Positions 8,659-18,382 are shown, counted from the stretch's first letter. The stretch: DNA of 62,750 nucleotides from Streptomyces adustus (GCF_009377175.1 NZ_VJZD01000026.1:1-62750), one strand, 5' to 3'. A program made the numbers and translations. Notes: generated by a model not told the origin, from the sequence alone.

Positions 8659-9001
8659 GGATCCATCCTCGGGCATCGCGCTGGACCGCGGGCCGCAAGC
8701 AGGCTCCCACCGAGTCAGAATGAAGGCCGCCCCGGGAGATCAGGAACTCCGGCCGCAGCCTCCAGGGGCTGCCGTCCTCGGTTTCCACCGCGTAGCGCGG
8801 CACGACGTCGCCATCACGCTCGTCGTGCTCGACGACACACCCGACGATCACACCGCGGCTGCCCACGATCTCCGGCCCGAGCCAGCCCAGTTTCGGAATC
8901 GGTGGGTGCGGCGTCGTCAGTTCCACCAGCTCGCCGTAGACCAGCGTGGCCTGCTCGGGCCAGGGAGTCTCGTCCAGCGGCCGGCGATGCTCGACGGTCA
9001 T
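8609..9001 (-). CDS. hypothetical protein
   Basis: 130 residues. The N-terminal two-thirds looks like a small beta-rich domain: WPEQATLVYGELVELTTPHP, VGSRGVIVGCVVEHDERD, VPRYAVETEDGSPWRLRPEF. The last 30 residues overlap the start of the Imm5-like gene and are Arg-rich. ATG 9001 is preceded by AGGAGGG at ideal spacing. I do not recognise the family. The overlap with the downstream gene suggests cotranscription with the putative immunity protein. Confidence 0.65.
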   Translation of the reverse strand: MTVEHRRPLDETPWPEQATLVYGELVELTTPHPPIPKLGWLGPEIVGSRGVIVGCVVEHDERDGDVVPRYAVETEDGSPWRLRPEFLISRGGLHSDSVGACLRPAVQRDARGWIHGRGRVRDCPEQARPA

Positions 9002-9223
9002 GAGCCCTCCTCTTCGTGGCCTCCGCGGGCACCACACCATAACGACGAGGCGTCCAGATGACGTGTCGGCTCCCTCGGAGGGTGAGCGCCCCGCCTCTGC
9101 GGACCCGGACTCCATGGGTCAAGCCGGCCACGCCGACACCACGCGGCCGCCTCGGGGCGCAGGGGTGATCATGGCGCCGGAATTCCAGTGCGTCCGCTCT
9201 CACATCTCTGCGATCATCCCCGA

Positions 9224-11392
9224 ATGGCGCACAGTCTGGAATCGCTGGTCATCCGGCACACTCACCGCCTCCCCTCGCCCAAGGGCTCCGCCGGGGACGG
9301 GGCCGGCGCCGCGCGGCAGTTCGACGCGGCGCTGACCTCCGTGGGCTTCAAGCTCTCGGCAGAGCTGCTGGAGCGGCTGTCGGGGCTGTCCGAGGCCGCG
9401 GTCGTGCACCTCGCCAGGCGGACGCTGCGCATCGTGAGCGAGATGGTGGGCGACCATGTCCGGCACAACTCGTACTTCATCGACTTCCCGGCGAACGTGC
9501 CGGACACCGAAGCGTTCTGGATGCGGTGCGTGGCGCAGGCGCTCGGCGACGAGAAGTCGCGCGGGACAGTGCTGGCGCAGCTGGCACATGGGGCGCTGGA
9601 TCTGCTCAGCCTCCCCACGTACGGCCGCTACCAGCACACCTACGAGGAGATGATCGCGGCACAGGACGAGCTGGTCGCCTCGGCGGGCGACCGGGTCACC
9701 GTCCTGCACCTCGGCCGGGACCTGGAGGAAGAACTCACCGCCCTCTACCTGACCTTGGCCGGCAGCACGACTCCGCTGGGCGAGGACGACCTGCGCGACC
9801 TCAAGGCCCTCGCCGAGCGGTGCGCGCTCGGCCCCCAGCCGGAGTCGATCCCGGTCCGGGAGAACCGGGCGGTCATCAACGAGGCCCGTATCGCCATCGG
9901 TGCGGACCTCCTGCTGGACACCGTCACCGACGTGCTGCGGCTGGCCTGCGCGCTGTCGGGCGGCGACGTGACGCTGCGGGAGCAGACCCGGTTCCGGGCC
10001 CTCTCGCGGCCGGTGCGCCGTGCCCTGCTCGCGGGCCTCGACGCCGTGGTCGCGGCGAACCCCGCCAAGCTGGCCGACGTACACGCACACCGTGAGCCGT
10101 TCAAGCGGCTGGGTGAGCGTCTGCATCCGCACGAGTACCCGCGCTGGCCGCACGCCGCCGACGCGTTCGCCGTGGCGCGAGGCGAGAAGGTGGCGCGGTC
10201 TTTCGAGAGCCGTCTGGAGAAGCTGCTCGACGAGTTCGACGTCCGCGGTGCGGTGCGGTTGCTGGAGTCGGCCCCGGGCAGGCTGTTCCGGGCCCTGGAC
10301 CTCCTGCTGCGGATCGCCACCGACGAAGAGCGGGACGCGGTGGTGGCCGCCGCGGTGCGGGTCGCTCCCGAGGTCTCCGGCCGGGTCGTGCTCTCCGTCC
10401 GTGAGCACTTCCACAACCGGGAGCGGGAGACCGACGAACCCCGCGTCTTCGTCAACCGTCGGGGCCGTGGCTGGGTCGCCCCCGACGTCAGGCCGCCGGT
10501 CGCGGCCGCCGACCGCGATCGCCTCATCGGCGCCCTCGACGCCGAGATGCGCCGCAGACTCCCGGCGCCCCGTCGGCTGCTGCTCGACCCCGATGTCCTC
10601 GACGTCGCCCTCCCGCTCAGCGGCAGGGCGACCGCGGCCGGGCTCGGCGTACTGCCACGAGGTTCACTCTCGGCGGTCGACGGCGAACAGCTGCGCTTCT
10701 TCGTGTACTGGAAGGAGACCGAGCAGCGGACCGACTTCGACCTCTCGGCGCTGCTTCTGCATGCCGACTACAGCACTGACTCCTGGCTCTCCTACACATC
10801 CCTCACGGCTGTCGGAGGTCAGCACTCGGGCGATGTCACCGAGGCGCCCGAGGGGGCCTCGGAATTCATCAACCTGTCCCTGGACCGGGTCCGCAGCACC
10901 TTCATCGTTCCGCAGGTCAACATCTTCGCGGGCGAGGGTTTCGAGGAGGTCGAGGAGTCGTTCTTCGGCTTCATGCTGCGCGACGGCCGGCAGAAGGGCC
11001 GGCCGTTCGAGCCGCGCACGGTGCGGATGAAGTCGGAGCTGCGCGGGGCGGGCCGGGTGGCGCTGCCCTTGGTGTTCAGGCGCGGGGACGACGGCCGCTG
11101 GCGCGCGAAGTGGCTGCACCTCTATCTGAAGGGCATCTCGGCGGCCAACCGGGTCGAGGAGAACCAGATGTCGGTGTCCAAGGTGGTACGCGCCATCGTG
11201 GAGCGTGAGCAGTTGACGGTGCGGTACCTGACCGACCTGATGTCCGGCGACACCACGACGGTGGATCTGCTGGACGGCGGGCCGGTTCCGGACGAGCCCG
11301 TGATGTACATCGGTCTCGAACGTCCCGAAGGGCTGCACCCAGACTCGCAGGTCATCACCCTGGAAAACCTGCGTGACCTGATCCCGGGCTGA
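9224..11392 (+). CDS. large protein with TerD-like C-terminal domain
   Basis: About 722 residues. The region around residues 460-660 (LPRGSLSAVDGEQLRFFVYW, then DFDLSALLLHADYSTDSWLS and INLSLDRVRSTFIVPQVNIF) has the layout of TerD/stress-response beta-sandwich domains that often bind calcium. The first 450 residues are helical and contain no Cys cluster. Related large actinobacterial and myxobacterial proteins of similar architecture carry a RING-like Cys domain near the N terminus; I see no CxxC here, so this would be a RING-less variant. The ATG at 9224 lacks a clear ribosome-binding site. A perfect hairpin follows at 11486-11522. Function unknown; tellurite or stress links come only from the family name. 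Confidence 0.7.
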   Translation: MAHSLESLVIRHTHRLPSPKGSAGDGAGAARQFDAALTSVGFKLSAELLERLSGLSEAAVVHLARRTLRIVSEMVGDHVRHNSYFIDFPANVPDTEAFWMRCVAQALGDEKSRGTVLAQLAHGALDLLSLPTYGRYQHTYEEMIAAQDELVASAGDRVTVLHLGRDLEEELTALYLTLAGSTTPLGEDDLRDLKALAERCALGPQPESIPVRENRAVINEARIAIGADLLLDTVTDVLRLACALSGGDVTLREQTRFRALSRPVRRALLAGLDAVVAANPAKLADVHAHREPFKRLGERLHPHEYPRWPHAADAFAVARGEKVARSFESRLEKLLDEFDVRGAVRLLESAPGRLFRALDLLLRIATDEERDAVVAAAVRVAPEVSGRVVLSVREHFHNRERETDEPRVFVNRRGRGWVAPDVRPPVAAADRDRLIGALDAEMRRRLPAPRRLLLDPDVLDVALPLSGRATAAGLGVLPRGSLSAVDGEQLRFFVYWKETEQRTDFDLSALLLHADYSTDSWLSYTSLTAVGGQHSGDVTEAPEGASEFINLSLDRVRSTFIVPQVNIFAGEGFEEVEESFFGFMLRDGRQKGRPFEPRTVRMKSELRGAGRVALPLVFRRGDDGRWRAKWLHLYLKGISAANRVEENQMSVSKVVRAIVEREQLTVRYLTDLMSGDTTTVDLLDGGPVPDEPVMYIGLERPEGLHPDSQVITLENLRDLIPG

Positions 11393-11485
11393 GTGTTAGC
11401 GTTGCCGACGGCGAGGCCATGAAGGGGCTTCCTTCTCAACTCTCTCTGAAACAAGCTCTTTCGCTTTCCTCGCTGTCGACATCTC

Positions 11486-11522
11486 CGGGCGGTGCCCGCA
11501 CGACGAGTGCGGGCACCGCCCG
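11486..11522. terminator. 16-bp perfect hairpin, factor-independent-type terminator without U tract
   Basis: CGGGCGGTGCCCGCAC (11486-11501) pairs perfectly with 11507-11522 around a five-base loop, GACGA. It lies 94 bases after the TerD-like gene. No T run follows, as is common in Streptomyces. The remaining sequence to 11725 shows no gene. Confidence 0.75.
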
Positions 11523-11725
11523 AGTCGTTCCGATGGCCTGTTCGTGTCCCGCTGGACAGGCGCGGTCCGACGATCTTCAGTCCCGGCGTAAGTTCTCCGG
11601 GTATCGTTCAGGCATTCCGGAAGCCACCACAGCCCGGAGACGGTCGGTCTGCGTGTCACCTCGCGTTCACCGGCTTCCGGGAACCTGGCGCTTCCCGATG
11701 ATCCCGTTGCCGAGGAGGCAGTCCC

Positions 11726-12424
11726 GTGGAACCCGTCACGTTGATCACCGGTGGTTCGACCGGAATCGGCGCCGCCACTGCTCTCGCCCTGCTCAAGCAG
11801 GGGCACCGGGTGGCCGTCACCGGACGTGACGCGAACAAGCTGGCCGCCTTCGCCGACTCCGCCTCGGCGGGGGAGCGGCTGCTGACGATCACCGGTGACG
11901 CCGCCGACGAGCATCATGTCGCCGCCGCGGTGAGCAGGGTGACCAGCACGTGGGGCCGGCTGGACAACGTCATCGCCAACGCGGGCTTCTCGCTGCCGGG
12001 CAACCTGGAGAGCCACGCGCCCGAGGACATGCGTGCCATGGTTCTCACCAACGTCCTAGGTCCGGCGTTGCTGGTCCGCGAGACCCTGCCGCATCTGCGG
12101 GAGTCAAAGGGACGGATCGTGATCATCGGGTCGGTCGCGGGGGTGCGCAACACCCCCGGCAACCTGTACTCCGTCACCAAGTGGGCCGCCCACGCGCTCG
12201 CCGAGAACACCCGGCTGCTCGTCGGCAAGGACGGCGTCGGCGTGACCGTCGTCGCGCCGGGCGTCGTGGACACCCCGTTCTGGGACGAACGCGGCGGCAC
12301 CCCCGAGGCGGCTCCCTCGATGACCCCCGCGCAGATCGCCGACATCATCGTTCTCGCCATCAACCAGCCCGCGGGTGTGGACATCAACCACGTCACCCTC
12401 CGGCCGACCGGGCAGAACGGCTGA
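11726..12424 (+). CDS. short-chain dehydrogenase/reductase (SDR)
   Basis: 232 residues, the usual length for a classical SDR. The dinucleotide-binding motif is TLITGGSTGIGAATALA, the NAG motif is NVIANAGFSL, and the catalytic Ser and YxxxK are in IIGSVAGVRNTPGNLYSVTK. An Arg shortly after the glycine motif (VTGRDANK) suggests NADP(H) preference. C-terminal residues fit the YdfG/serine-dehydrogenase-like branch (TPAQIADIIVLAINQP). GTG start with GAGGAGG upstream. Its substrate is not evident; no pathway neighbours adjoin it. Confidence 0.92.
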   Translation: MEPVTLITGGSTGIGAATALALLKQGHRVAVTGRDANKLAAFADSASAGERLLTITGDAADEHHVAAAVSRVTSTWGRLDNVIANAGFSLPGNLESHAPEDMRAMVLTNVLGPALLVRETLPHLRESKGRIVIIGSVAGVRNTPGNLYSVTKWAAHALAENTRLLVGKDGVGVTVVAPGVVDTPFWDERGGTPEAAPSMTPAQIADIIVLAINQPAGVDINHVTLRPTGQNG

Positions 12425-12567
12425 CGCGTACGACGTCCGCACGCGCACGGCGTCCACAAGCCTCAACGGGGGTGTCGTGAGACGGCCGTTGCCGCAGGGG
12501 GCTGTCAGTGGCAGGTACTAACGTGCCCGCAGTGTTGCGTCGATCTTTGTCCGCCGAAGGAGCCACG

Positions 12568-13374
12568 ATGCCTGGAGACACCCCCGAACTGCCTGTGCAG
12601 GATCTGCGCACGCTGATGCCGGAGTACGCGGGTTTCGCCCGGGAAGCCACCCTGCTCAACCCGGAGCCCGGCGATCCTGGCGTGCGGGAGAGTTCGCTGG
12701 GAGGCGAGCTGCTGTGGCCCGCGGACGAGCCGTGGCCGTACTGCGCGCAGGAAGACCACTGGACGTACGGGACCGACTGGCGCAACCGCACCGAGATCGT
12801 CCCGGGCGCGGTGCCGATGGTGCCGATCCTCCAGTTGTTCGCCCGGGACGTGCCGGGGTTGGCGTTCCCGGACGGGAAGGATCTGCTTCAGCTGGTGTGG
12901 TGCGCGCTGATACATGAACAGGACTCCGGGCTGGTGGTGCCCCGGCTGTACTGGCGCAACGAGGCGGAGGTCCTGGCGGGCGGGCTGCTGCCCGAGATCC
13001 CCAAGGCGGGCGAGGGGGAGTACGACGAGGACAACCTGCCGGAGCCGTCCACGCTGTCCCCGGTTGCCGCTGTGGACTTTCCGAGTGGGTTCGATCTGCC
13101 CAAGGACATGCGGGACACCTGGGAGTCTCGTCTCCCGTCGCCTTCGGGCGGCTCGACGTGGCCGCCGGACGCCCACATCATCGGGACGAAGGTCGGTGGC
13201 TGGCCCGCCTGGACGCAGCCTGCCGACTGGCCGGACTGCGAGAGCGGACACCGCATGGACCACCTTCTGACCATCACCGGTGACATACAGCTGGGCGACT
13301 GCGGCGGTGTCTACTTCTTCCAGTGCCGCCAGTGCACCGACCTCCCGTGGGACTGGCGTTTCGACTGCCATTGA
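12568..13374 (+). CDS. DUF1963-like hypothetical protein
   Basis: About 268 residues. Features such as LGGELLWPADEPWPYC, VPMVPILQLFARDVPGLAFP and a C-terminal GDCGGVYFFQCRQC resemble DUF1963/YwqG-type proteins, which fold as a beta-rich domain and often occur near polymorphic-toxin loci or stand alone. GAAGGAG precedes ATG 12568; a GTG at 12508 lies in the same frame without a good site. The gene converges on the phosphatase-family gene with only 21 bases between the stops. Function unknown. Confidence 0.7.
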   Translation: MPGDTPELPVQDLRTLMPEYAGFAREATLLNPEPGDPGVRESSLGGELLWPADEPWPYCAQEDHWTYGTDWRNRTEIVPGAVPMVPILQLFARDVPGLAFPDGKDLLQLVWCALIHEQDSGLVVPRLYWRNEAEVLAGGLLPEIPKAGEGEYDEDNLPEPSTLSPVAAVDFPSGFDLPKDMRDTWESRLPSPSGGSTWPPDAHIIGTKVGGWPAWTQPADWPDCESGHRMDHLLTITGDIQLGDCGGVYFFQCRQCTDLPWDWRFDCH

Positions 13375-13395
13375 CAACGGGGATCGGTGTCTCTG

Positions 13396-14172
13396 TCACT
13401 TCGACCGGATCAGCCGCGCCTGCACGCCGTAGTGGTCGGACAGGTAGGCCTGGCGGCCATCGTCCAGCGTCACTGCGTCCTGGAACACCAAGTCGGCGTC
13501 ACCGGTCAGTGTCTTTCCGGCTGCGGCCCGGACCAGTACGTGGTCCAAGGCCGGCGGCGACGGCCATTGGGGTGTGGGCCGGTAGGTCGGACGCGTGTCG
13601 CCGGCGAGGACGTCGCGCAGCCGAGCCGTGGCGACGAAGTCGGCCAGTGCCACCGAGTCGCGCGGGAGGTTCAGGTCACCGACCACGACGACGGGCAGGG
13701 ACGGGTCGACGGCCGCGATCAGACCGGTGAGCCGGGCCAGTTCAGCCCTTGCGATCCGCGTGTACCGGTTCGTGGGGGACCAGTCGTCGTCCCGGTTGGC
13801 CGACAAGTGGGTGTTCACGACCACCAGTTCACCGTCAGGGGTGGCGACGCATGCCAGCTGGGCGCCTTTGCGCATGAGGAGTTCGCCGCGCACCGGGCCC
13901 GTCATCGGGTACCGCACGAACCGCCATCGGCTGATCGGCCAACGCGACAGCAGCACCAGACCGCCCTTGAGCAGGACCGTGCCCGAGTAGGCGCAGTGTC
14001 GGTACGCAGGAGCGGCATGGGGGATCAGCCGGGCGTTGCGGCGGAACATGACTTCCTGAAGACAGACGACGTCGTAGTCGGACCGGTCGAGCGCCGCGCC
14101 GAGGGCACCCAGCCGGGCCGGGACATCCCCGGTGAAGAGGGTGTTCATGGTCAGCAGTCGCAGGGCCGTCAC
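13396..14172 (-). CDS. endonuclease/exonuclease/phosphatase family protein
   Basis: 258 residues with the EEP-superfamily signature: an N-terminal Asn in LTMNTLF, the metal-binding Glu in VVCLQEVMF, VVNTHLSA, the central GDLNLPRDS, and the C-terminal SDHYGVQ. These enzymes cleave phosphodiesters in nucleic acids, inositol phosphates or sphingomyelin. The lack of a signal peptide points to a cytoplasmic enzyme. GTG 14172 is the start, with GGAAGG upstream; the frame continues to 14511 through a low-complexity Gly/Ser stretch that I exclude. Confidence 0.88.
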   Translation of the reverse strand: MTALRLLTMNTLFTGDVPARLGALGAALDRSDYDVVCLQEVMFRRNARLIPHAAPAYRHCAYSGTVLLKGGLVLLSRWPISRWRFVRYPMTGPVRGELLMRKGAQLACVATPDGELVVVNTHLSANRDDDWSPTNRYTRIARAELARLTGLIAAVDPSLPVVVVGDLNLPRDSVALADFVATARLRDVLAGDTRPTYRPTPQWPSPPALDHVLVRAAAGKTLTGDADLVFQDAVTLDDGRQAYLSDHYGVQARLIRSK

Positions 14173-14253
14173 GTACTTGTCACCTTCCGTCCGGTGGCCG
14201 CTCGGGCCGTGCGGGAGTCGCTCATGGCGTTGACCGTAGTGTCGCCCATGCTG

Positions 14254-14292
<39 letters not shown>

Positions 14293-14523
14293 CGTGGAAC
14301 GTGAGGCCGCACAGTGCGGCCGGCCAGCCGGACCGACATCAAGTAGCGGTTCGTCCGGACGCAGACCTGGCTGTAGCGGTCGACACGTGGTCTGGAGAGT
14401 CGGCCGGTGCCGAACGGCTCGTCTGCTGCGCCGAGGTCCCGGCGGCTGCTCCAGCCGACGGAGAGCGCTGTGCGAGGGATGCGATGGCCCGACTCGTGAG
14501 CGCCTGACCACGTCGGGCGAACG

Positions 14524-15792
14524 TCACTGGCCGTCGTGGCGCCACGCGTAGCGCCACGCCGTATCGAGGTAATGCTCCTCGGTCAGGAAACCAGGCCGCG
14601 GTGGGCCAAGGCGGCGTGCCGCAGCCACGCACCGGCCGTCATCGTGGAGAGCAAGGCCGTGCACGGCGGCGACCTGGACCTGGCGGTCCGCATCGTCCAG
14701 CAGAGCGGCCATGGCCTCGGTGAGGACGGGATCGCGGTCGCTGCCCTCGCCGATCGTGAGGCAGGCATTCCGCCGCACCGCCGTGTCCGTGTCCGTCATC
14801 AGCGCCAGAAGTGCCTCACGAACATCGTCGGAGAGCGCGGGAGATTCGGACCAGGTGCCGAGCCCTCGCGCCACCACACCCCGCACCCGGGCATCGGGAT
14901 GGCTTGCGTAGCGCAGAAGGGCCGCATCGGCACGCGGGTCGGCATGCTCGCCGAGGGCAACCAATACCTCGGTGAGGACTGCGAGGTCGGGCTCATGCGT
15001 CGACCAGTCGGTGAAGATCTCCAGGGCCGGACCCGCGAACGCGTCTTCGTCGCTGTCGTCGAAGAGACGGGTCAGGCGCAGTACCTCGGCCCCGAACAGC
15101 CGGTGCAGCGGGTCCGGGTGCGTGCGCAGCTCTGCGGCAGCTGTCCAGAACGCCTGGTCGCGCCGGTGGGCCAGATGGATGGTGGCATACCCCCAGGCGG
15201 CGTGGTCCTGGTCGGTGTGGAGCAACGCACGCTCCATCAGCTCCTCGAACGAGGAGCGGAGACCAAGGAGTTCCTCCAGGCGGGTGAGGATCGCCCCGTG
15301 CCCGTCCCGTACGGTCATCCGGCCGAGGGTGAACTCGCCGACGCTGTAGTACTCGTCGTCCTGCACCCGGGTATGGACGACGGCATCCCGGGAGTCCGTG
15401 CGGCGCCGCAGCTCGGTTTCGATGCCCGTGTCGAGCCAGCGAAGCGCAAGGGCCCGCACCTCCATCAGCTCGGAGGCGGGGTAGCGCTCCCGGATCGTGA
15501 GATCCAGGAGCGCCTCGACCAGCGCAGGCGAACCCGAGTCGACAGCATCGCGCAGCGGCAGCAGTTCATCCGGCCTGCACTGGCCGGCATCGGCGCCGTG
15601 ATTGAGCAGCAACTGGGCGATGTCCCCGGAACACGTCCGGACTGCCAGACAGAACGCCTCGTCCCGTTCGTCCCAGTTGCTGTCATCCAGGAGCGCGGCC
15701 TCCACCCGTGCACGGTCCCCGGCCCGGACCGCAGACATCAGAAGAGTCTCGCTGTCGCCCGCCTTCGCACCCCTACGCGGCTCTCTGTCCAT
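14524..15792 (-). CDS. ankyrin- and HEAT-repeat protein
   Basis: About 422 residues built of helical repeats. Residues 15-110 look like ankyrin repeats (GDSETLLMSAVRAGDRARVE, then GDIAQLLLNHGADAG). The C-terminal 200 residues look like HEAT/armadillo repeats (YASHPDARVRGVVARGLGTW, TDTAVRRNACLTIGEGSD, DDADRQVQVAAVHGLALHDD). Such scaffolds mediate protein-protein contacts and several families act as immunity proteins. The start is ATG 15792 (GGGGAGC upstream). No partner gene is obvious. Confidence 0.85.
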   Translation of the reverse strand: MDREPRRGAKAGDSETLLMSAVRAGDRARVEAALLDDSNWDERDEAFCLAVRTCSGDIAQLLLNHGADAGQCRPDELLPLRDAVDSGSPALVEALLDLTIRERYPASELMEVRALALRWLDTGIETELRRRTDSRDAVVHTRVQDDEYYSVGEFTLGRMTVRDGHGAILTRLEELLGLRSSFEELMERALLHTDQDHAAWGYATIHLAHRRDQAFWTAAAELRTHPDPLHRLFGAEVLRLTRLFDDSDEDAFAGPALEIFTDWSTHEPDLAVLTEVLVALGEHADPRADAALLRYASHPDARVRGVVARGLGTWSESPALSDDVREALLALMTDTDTAVRRNACLTIGEGSDRDPVLTEAMAALLDDADRQVQVAAVHGLALHDDGRCVAAARRLGPPRPGFLTEEHYLDTAWRYAWRHDGQ

Positions 15793-16083
15793 GCCCTTGC
15801 TCCCCGTGGTGTCGTCGCAGCTCACTCTAGGTCTGCCGGAACATGGACGGGCAATGGATTACTGGCGAGCAAGGACATGGCGGTCAGGACCCCGCACAGC
15901 GTCCGCCGGCCGATCCGGTTGCATCGGAGACCGTGGTCTCGATCCACTGACGACACGGCCGGTGCGAGGAGCAGCGCCGGGGCACTACCACGTGGCAGTC
16001 GATCCCCAGTTCGTCGAGCGTGTCCGCCCCTTCGTACGAGGGCGGCGCCGGGCTCGTACAGCACCGCAGGGGGAGGACAACTC

Positions 16084-16584
16084 CTAGTCGGCGATTCCTT
16101 CGGGGATCGTCTTCTTGATGGCTGCGGCCAGAGCGACCAGAACAGCGGAGCTGTCCCGGTCCCCGGGCACCCGGACCTCGACGTACGCGCCGCGGTTGGC
16201 CGTGGTGAAAAGGTGCGCGCCGTCGCCCTGCTTCTCCATGAGCCAATCGACGCCGTTCACCCCGCCGGGCACCGCGTCCGGATCCTTTCCCTGGGGGACA
16301 TCAGGGTCGATCATCTTCGGCGGTTGCGGCACACCACAGCGCAGTATGACCACCGGGCTTCCCCAGCCCGCGGTCAGCGCGGAGGCGGGCGCGGGATCTC
16401 GGCGGCGCAGTCCGTCGACCGTCCTGGGCAGGGCCTTGTCCAGGTTCCGGCACAGCTTCGTGACCGCTGAGGTCGGGCTGGGAACCGTCACGGCAGCGTT
16501 GTCCTTGCTTGAGGAGCAGCCGAGGGCGGTGAGCAGTGCGGCGAGGAGGGGCGGGCTGAAGCGCCGAAGACGCGAACCGTTCAC
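16084..16584 (-). CDS. DUF3515 family lipoprotein
   Basis: 166 residues. The signal peptide ends in a lipobox, LTALGCSS, placing the protein on the outer face of the membrane. The mature part has the DUF3515 pattern: CRNLDKALPRTVDGL, ASALTAGWGSPVVILRCGVP, GVDWLMEKQGDGAHLFTTAN, then a C-terminal helix AVLVALAAAIKKTIPE. Its homologues are widespread in actinobacteria and of unknown function. It stands alone; 15793-16083 contains no gene. Confidence 0.88.
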   Translation of the reverse strand: MNGSRLRRFSPPLLAALLTALGCSSSKDNAAVTVPSPTSAVTKLCRNLDKALPRTVDGLRRRDPAPASALTAGWGSPVVILRCGVPQPPKMIDPDVPQGKDPDAVPGGVNGVDWLMEKQGDGAHLFTTANRGAYVEVRVPGDRDSSAVLVALAAAIKKTIPEGIAD

Positions 16585-16749
16585 AGGCCAAGCGTAGGCA
16601 GGGGTGCGGACGCACGACCGGGCGGGTCAAGGTGCACCCCCGGCTCCGCCGGTGGACCAAGGACGGCACGCTAAGACGAATGCTCCAGGCGGCCCCGGGC
16701 GAGGGTGGAAACGGCTGGGGTGGTCGATGGTCTGGTAGTTGGTCTGGTC

Positions 16750-16881
16750 ATGGGGATACGTCGGTCGCGGCCGTGGATCGTGTCGGATGAACTGTGGTTG
16801 CTCGTCGAGCCGTTGCTGCCCGTGCCGGGACCGAAGCCGGTCCTCCCACGTGCGACCTCTCGACGGGGCCCGAAACCCTGA
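16750..16881 (+). pseudogene. N-terminal remnant of an IS5-family transposase
   Basis: ATG 16750 opens a 43-codon frame beginning MGIRRSRPWIVSDELWLLVE and continuing PLLPVPGPKP. This is the conserved N terminus of IS5-family transposases (DUF4096-like). The frame then ends in TGA at 16879-16881 and no catalytic domain follows before the GntR gene. No inverted repeats were recognised. Confidence 0.6.
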
Positions 16882-16967
16882 TGTCGCCCGGCTGCCCGGC
16901 CCTGTCGTCACCGGCGTCGGGCTCGGCGGCCGAGGTGAGGATGCCTTCGACGGGGTGCCGTGATGTA

Positions 16968-17684
16968 TCAGGTTCCCTTCGTGGGTTCGGGGTGGGTGCA
17001 TCCGGTCAGTCCGGCCGCGGTCAGGGTGAGGTGTTGGACGAGTACCGCGGCCGCGGTGTCGGCGTCGCGGGCGAGCGCGGCTTCCTCCAGCCGGCGGTGC
17101 TCGCCGACGTGGTCGCGGTCGGGCTGCCGTTGTGCCGACCAGCGGCGGGCCAGCTCGCTGGCGGTCCAGGTTCGGTCGAAGGCCTCCAACAGGACGTCGT
17201 TGCCGCAGCCTTCCAGCAGGGTGCGGTGGAAGACCCGGTGGGCTTCCGACCATGCGCTGCTGTAGTACGCGCCTTCGTCCGGCAGGTACGCCGGAGTGCG
17301 GGACAGGCGGTGGTGGGCGGCTCGTACACGGGCCTCCCAGTCGACGTCGCCGCGCTCGATGGACATGCGCAGTACGACCGGTTCGATGGTCCGGCGGGCT
17401 TCGGCGATGTCCTGCCAGCGGCGGTCGGAGATGGCCGGGACGGCGAAGCCGCGGTTGGGCAGTCGGTCGGCGAGGCCCTCGCCGACGAGCCGTACGAGCG
17501 CCTCGCGCACGACGGCCAGGCTCACGCCCTGTTCCTTGGCGAGGTCCTGCGGTTTGAGGGCGTCACCAGGGGCGTGGTGCCCGCCCATGATCGCGTCGCG
17601 CAGGTGTGTGTAGACCTGCTCGGAGAGCATCTGCTTCGCCGGCGGGGTCGGGGTGTGGGCCGTCTGAGTCACAGGTATCAGCAT
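16968..17684 (-). CDS. GntR family regulator, FadR/FCD subfamily
   Basis: About 238 residues. The N-terminal winged helix reads LSEQVYTHLRDAIMGGHHAP, then GVSLAVVREALVRLVGEGL, and LPNRGFAVPAIS. The C-terminal half is the helical FCD effector domain, with conserved His in HHRLS, HRVFHRTLLEG and EHRRLEEAALA that typically coordinate a metal near the ligand pocket. ATG 17684 is used; a GTG (VTQTAHT) a few codons in is an alternative. It is divergent from the PEBP-family gene, and a perfect 14-bp palindrome 13 bases upstream of the start is the likely operator. Ligands of this subfamily are usually small organic acids. Confidence 0.9.
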   Translation of the reverse strand: MLIPVTQTAHTPTPPAKQMLSEQVYTHLRDAIMGGHHAPGDALKPQDLAKEQGVSLAVVREALVRLVGEGLADRLPNRGFAVPAISDRRWQDIAEARRTIEPVVLRMSIERGDVDWEARVRAAHHRLSRTPAYLPDEGAYYSSAWSEAHRVFHRTLLEGCGNDVLLEAFDRTWTASELARRWSAQRQPDRDHVGEHRRLEEAALARDADTAAAVLVQHLTLTAAGLTGCTHPEPTKGT

Positions 17685-17697
17685 AGACGATCCATCG

Positions 17698-17711
17698 AAT
17701 AATCGATTATT
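17698..17711. promoter_or_regulatory. GntR-type operator palindrome
   Basis: AATAATCGATTATT is a perfect 14-bp palindrome in a short AT-rich island between the GntR gene (start 17684) and the divergent PEBP-family gene. TATAGT at 17717-17722 could be a -10 element for the rightward promoter. Position and symmetry fit autoregulation plus control of the rightward genes. Confidence 0.6.
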
Positions 17712-17834
17712 GCTGCTATAGTCGATCGTGCGGTTGATGGGGGGCGACGGAGGTACCCGTGCAGGTACTTCCGCGCACCCTCTCGTCGGCCGTGTCACCG
17801 CCATCCCGCAGCACGGCCTGAGAGGAACAACGCG

Positions 17835-18374
17835 ATGAGCGCCAACGACCCCTTCGCCCGTCTCCCCGAGGCGGCCTCCTTCACCGTCACCAGCACCACC
17901 GTCACCGACGGCACCGCCTGGCCGCCCGAGCAGTTCTCCGGCATCTTCGGCGTCCCCGGCGGCAAGGACGTCTCCCCGCAGCTGTCCTGGAGCGGCGCCC
18001 CGCACGGCACCAGGAGCTACGCCGTCACCGTCTACGACCCCGACGCCCCCACCGGGTCCGGGTTCTGGCACTGGGCTGTCGCCGACATCCCCGCCACCGT
18101 CACCGAGTTGCCCGAGGGCGCCAGCGACGACACCGGCTCGGGTCTGCCCGCAGGCGCCTTCCAGCTGCCCAACGACGCCCGCGCCGCCCGCTTCGTCGGC
18201 GCCGCCCCGCCGGCCGGGCACGGCCCGCACCGCTACTTCATCGTGGTGCACGCCCTCGACGTCGAGTCCATCGGCGTTGCGGCCGACGCCACCCCGGCTG
18301 TCCTCGGTTTCACCATGGCCGGCCACATCCTCGGCCGCGCGGTGCTGACCGCCACCGCCGAAACCGCTGCCTGA
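17835..18374 (+). CDS. YbhB/YbcL-type PEBP (Raf kinase inhibitor-like) protein
   Basis: 179 residues, the normal length for bacterial phosphatidylethanolamine-binding-like proteins. The signature strings are [36 protein letters not shown], and [15 protein letters not shown]. The conserved pocket binds anions or phospho-headgroups; the cellular role in bacteria is unclear. AGAGGAA precedes ATG 17835. It is divergent from the GntR gene and followed after eight bases by the DtxR-like gene, so these two may be one transcript. Confidence 0.93.
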   Translation: MSANDPFARLPEAASFTVTSTTVTDGTAWPPEQFSGIFGVPGGKDVSPQLSWSGAPHGTRSYAVTVYDPDAPTGSGFWHWAVADIPATVTELPEGASDDTGSGLPAGAFQLPNDARAARFVGAAPPAGHGPHRYFIVVHALDVESIGVAADATPAVLGFTMAGHILGRAVLTATAETAA

Positions 18375-18382
18375 CGCGCCGC

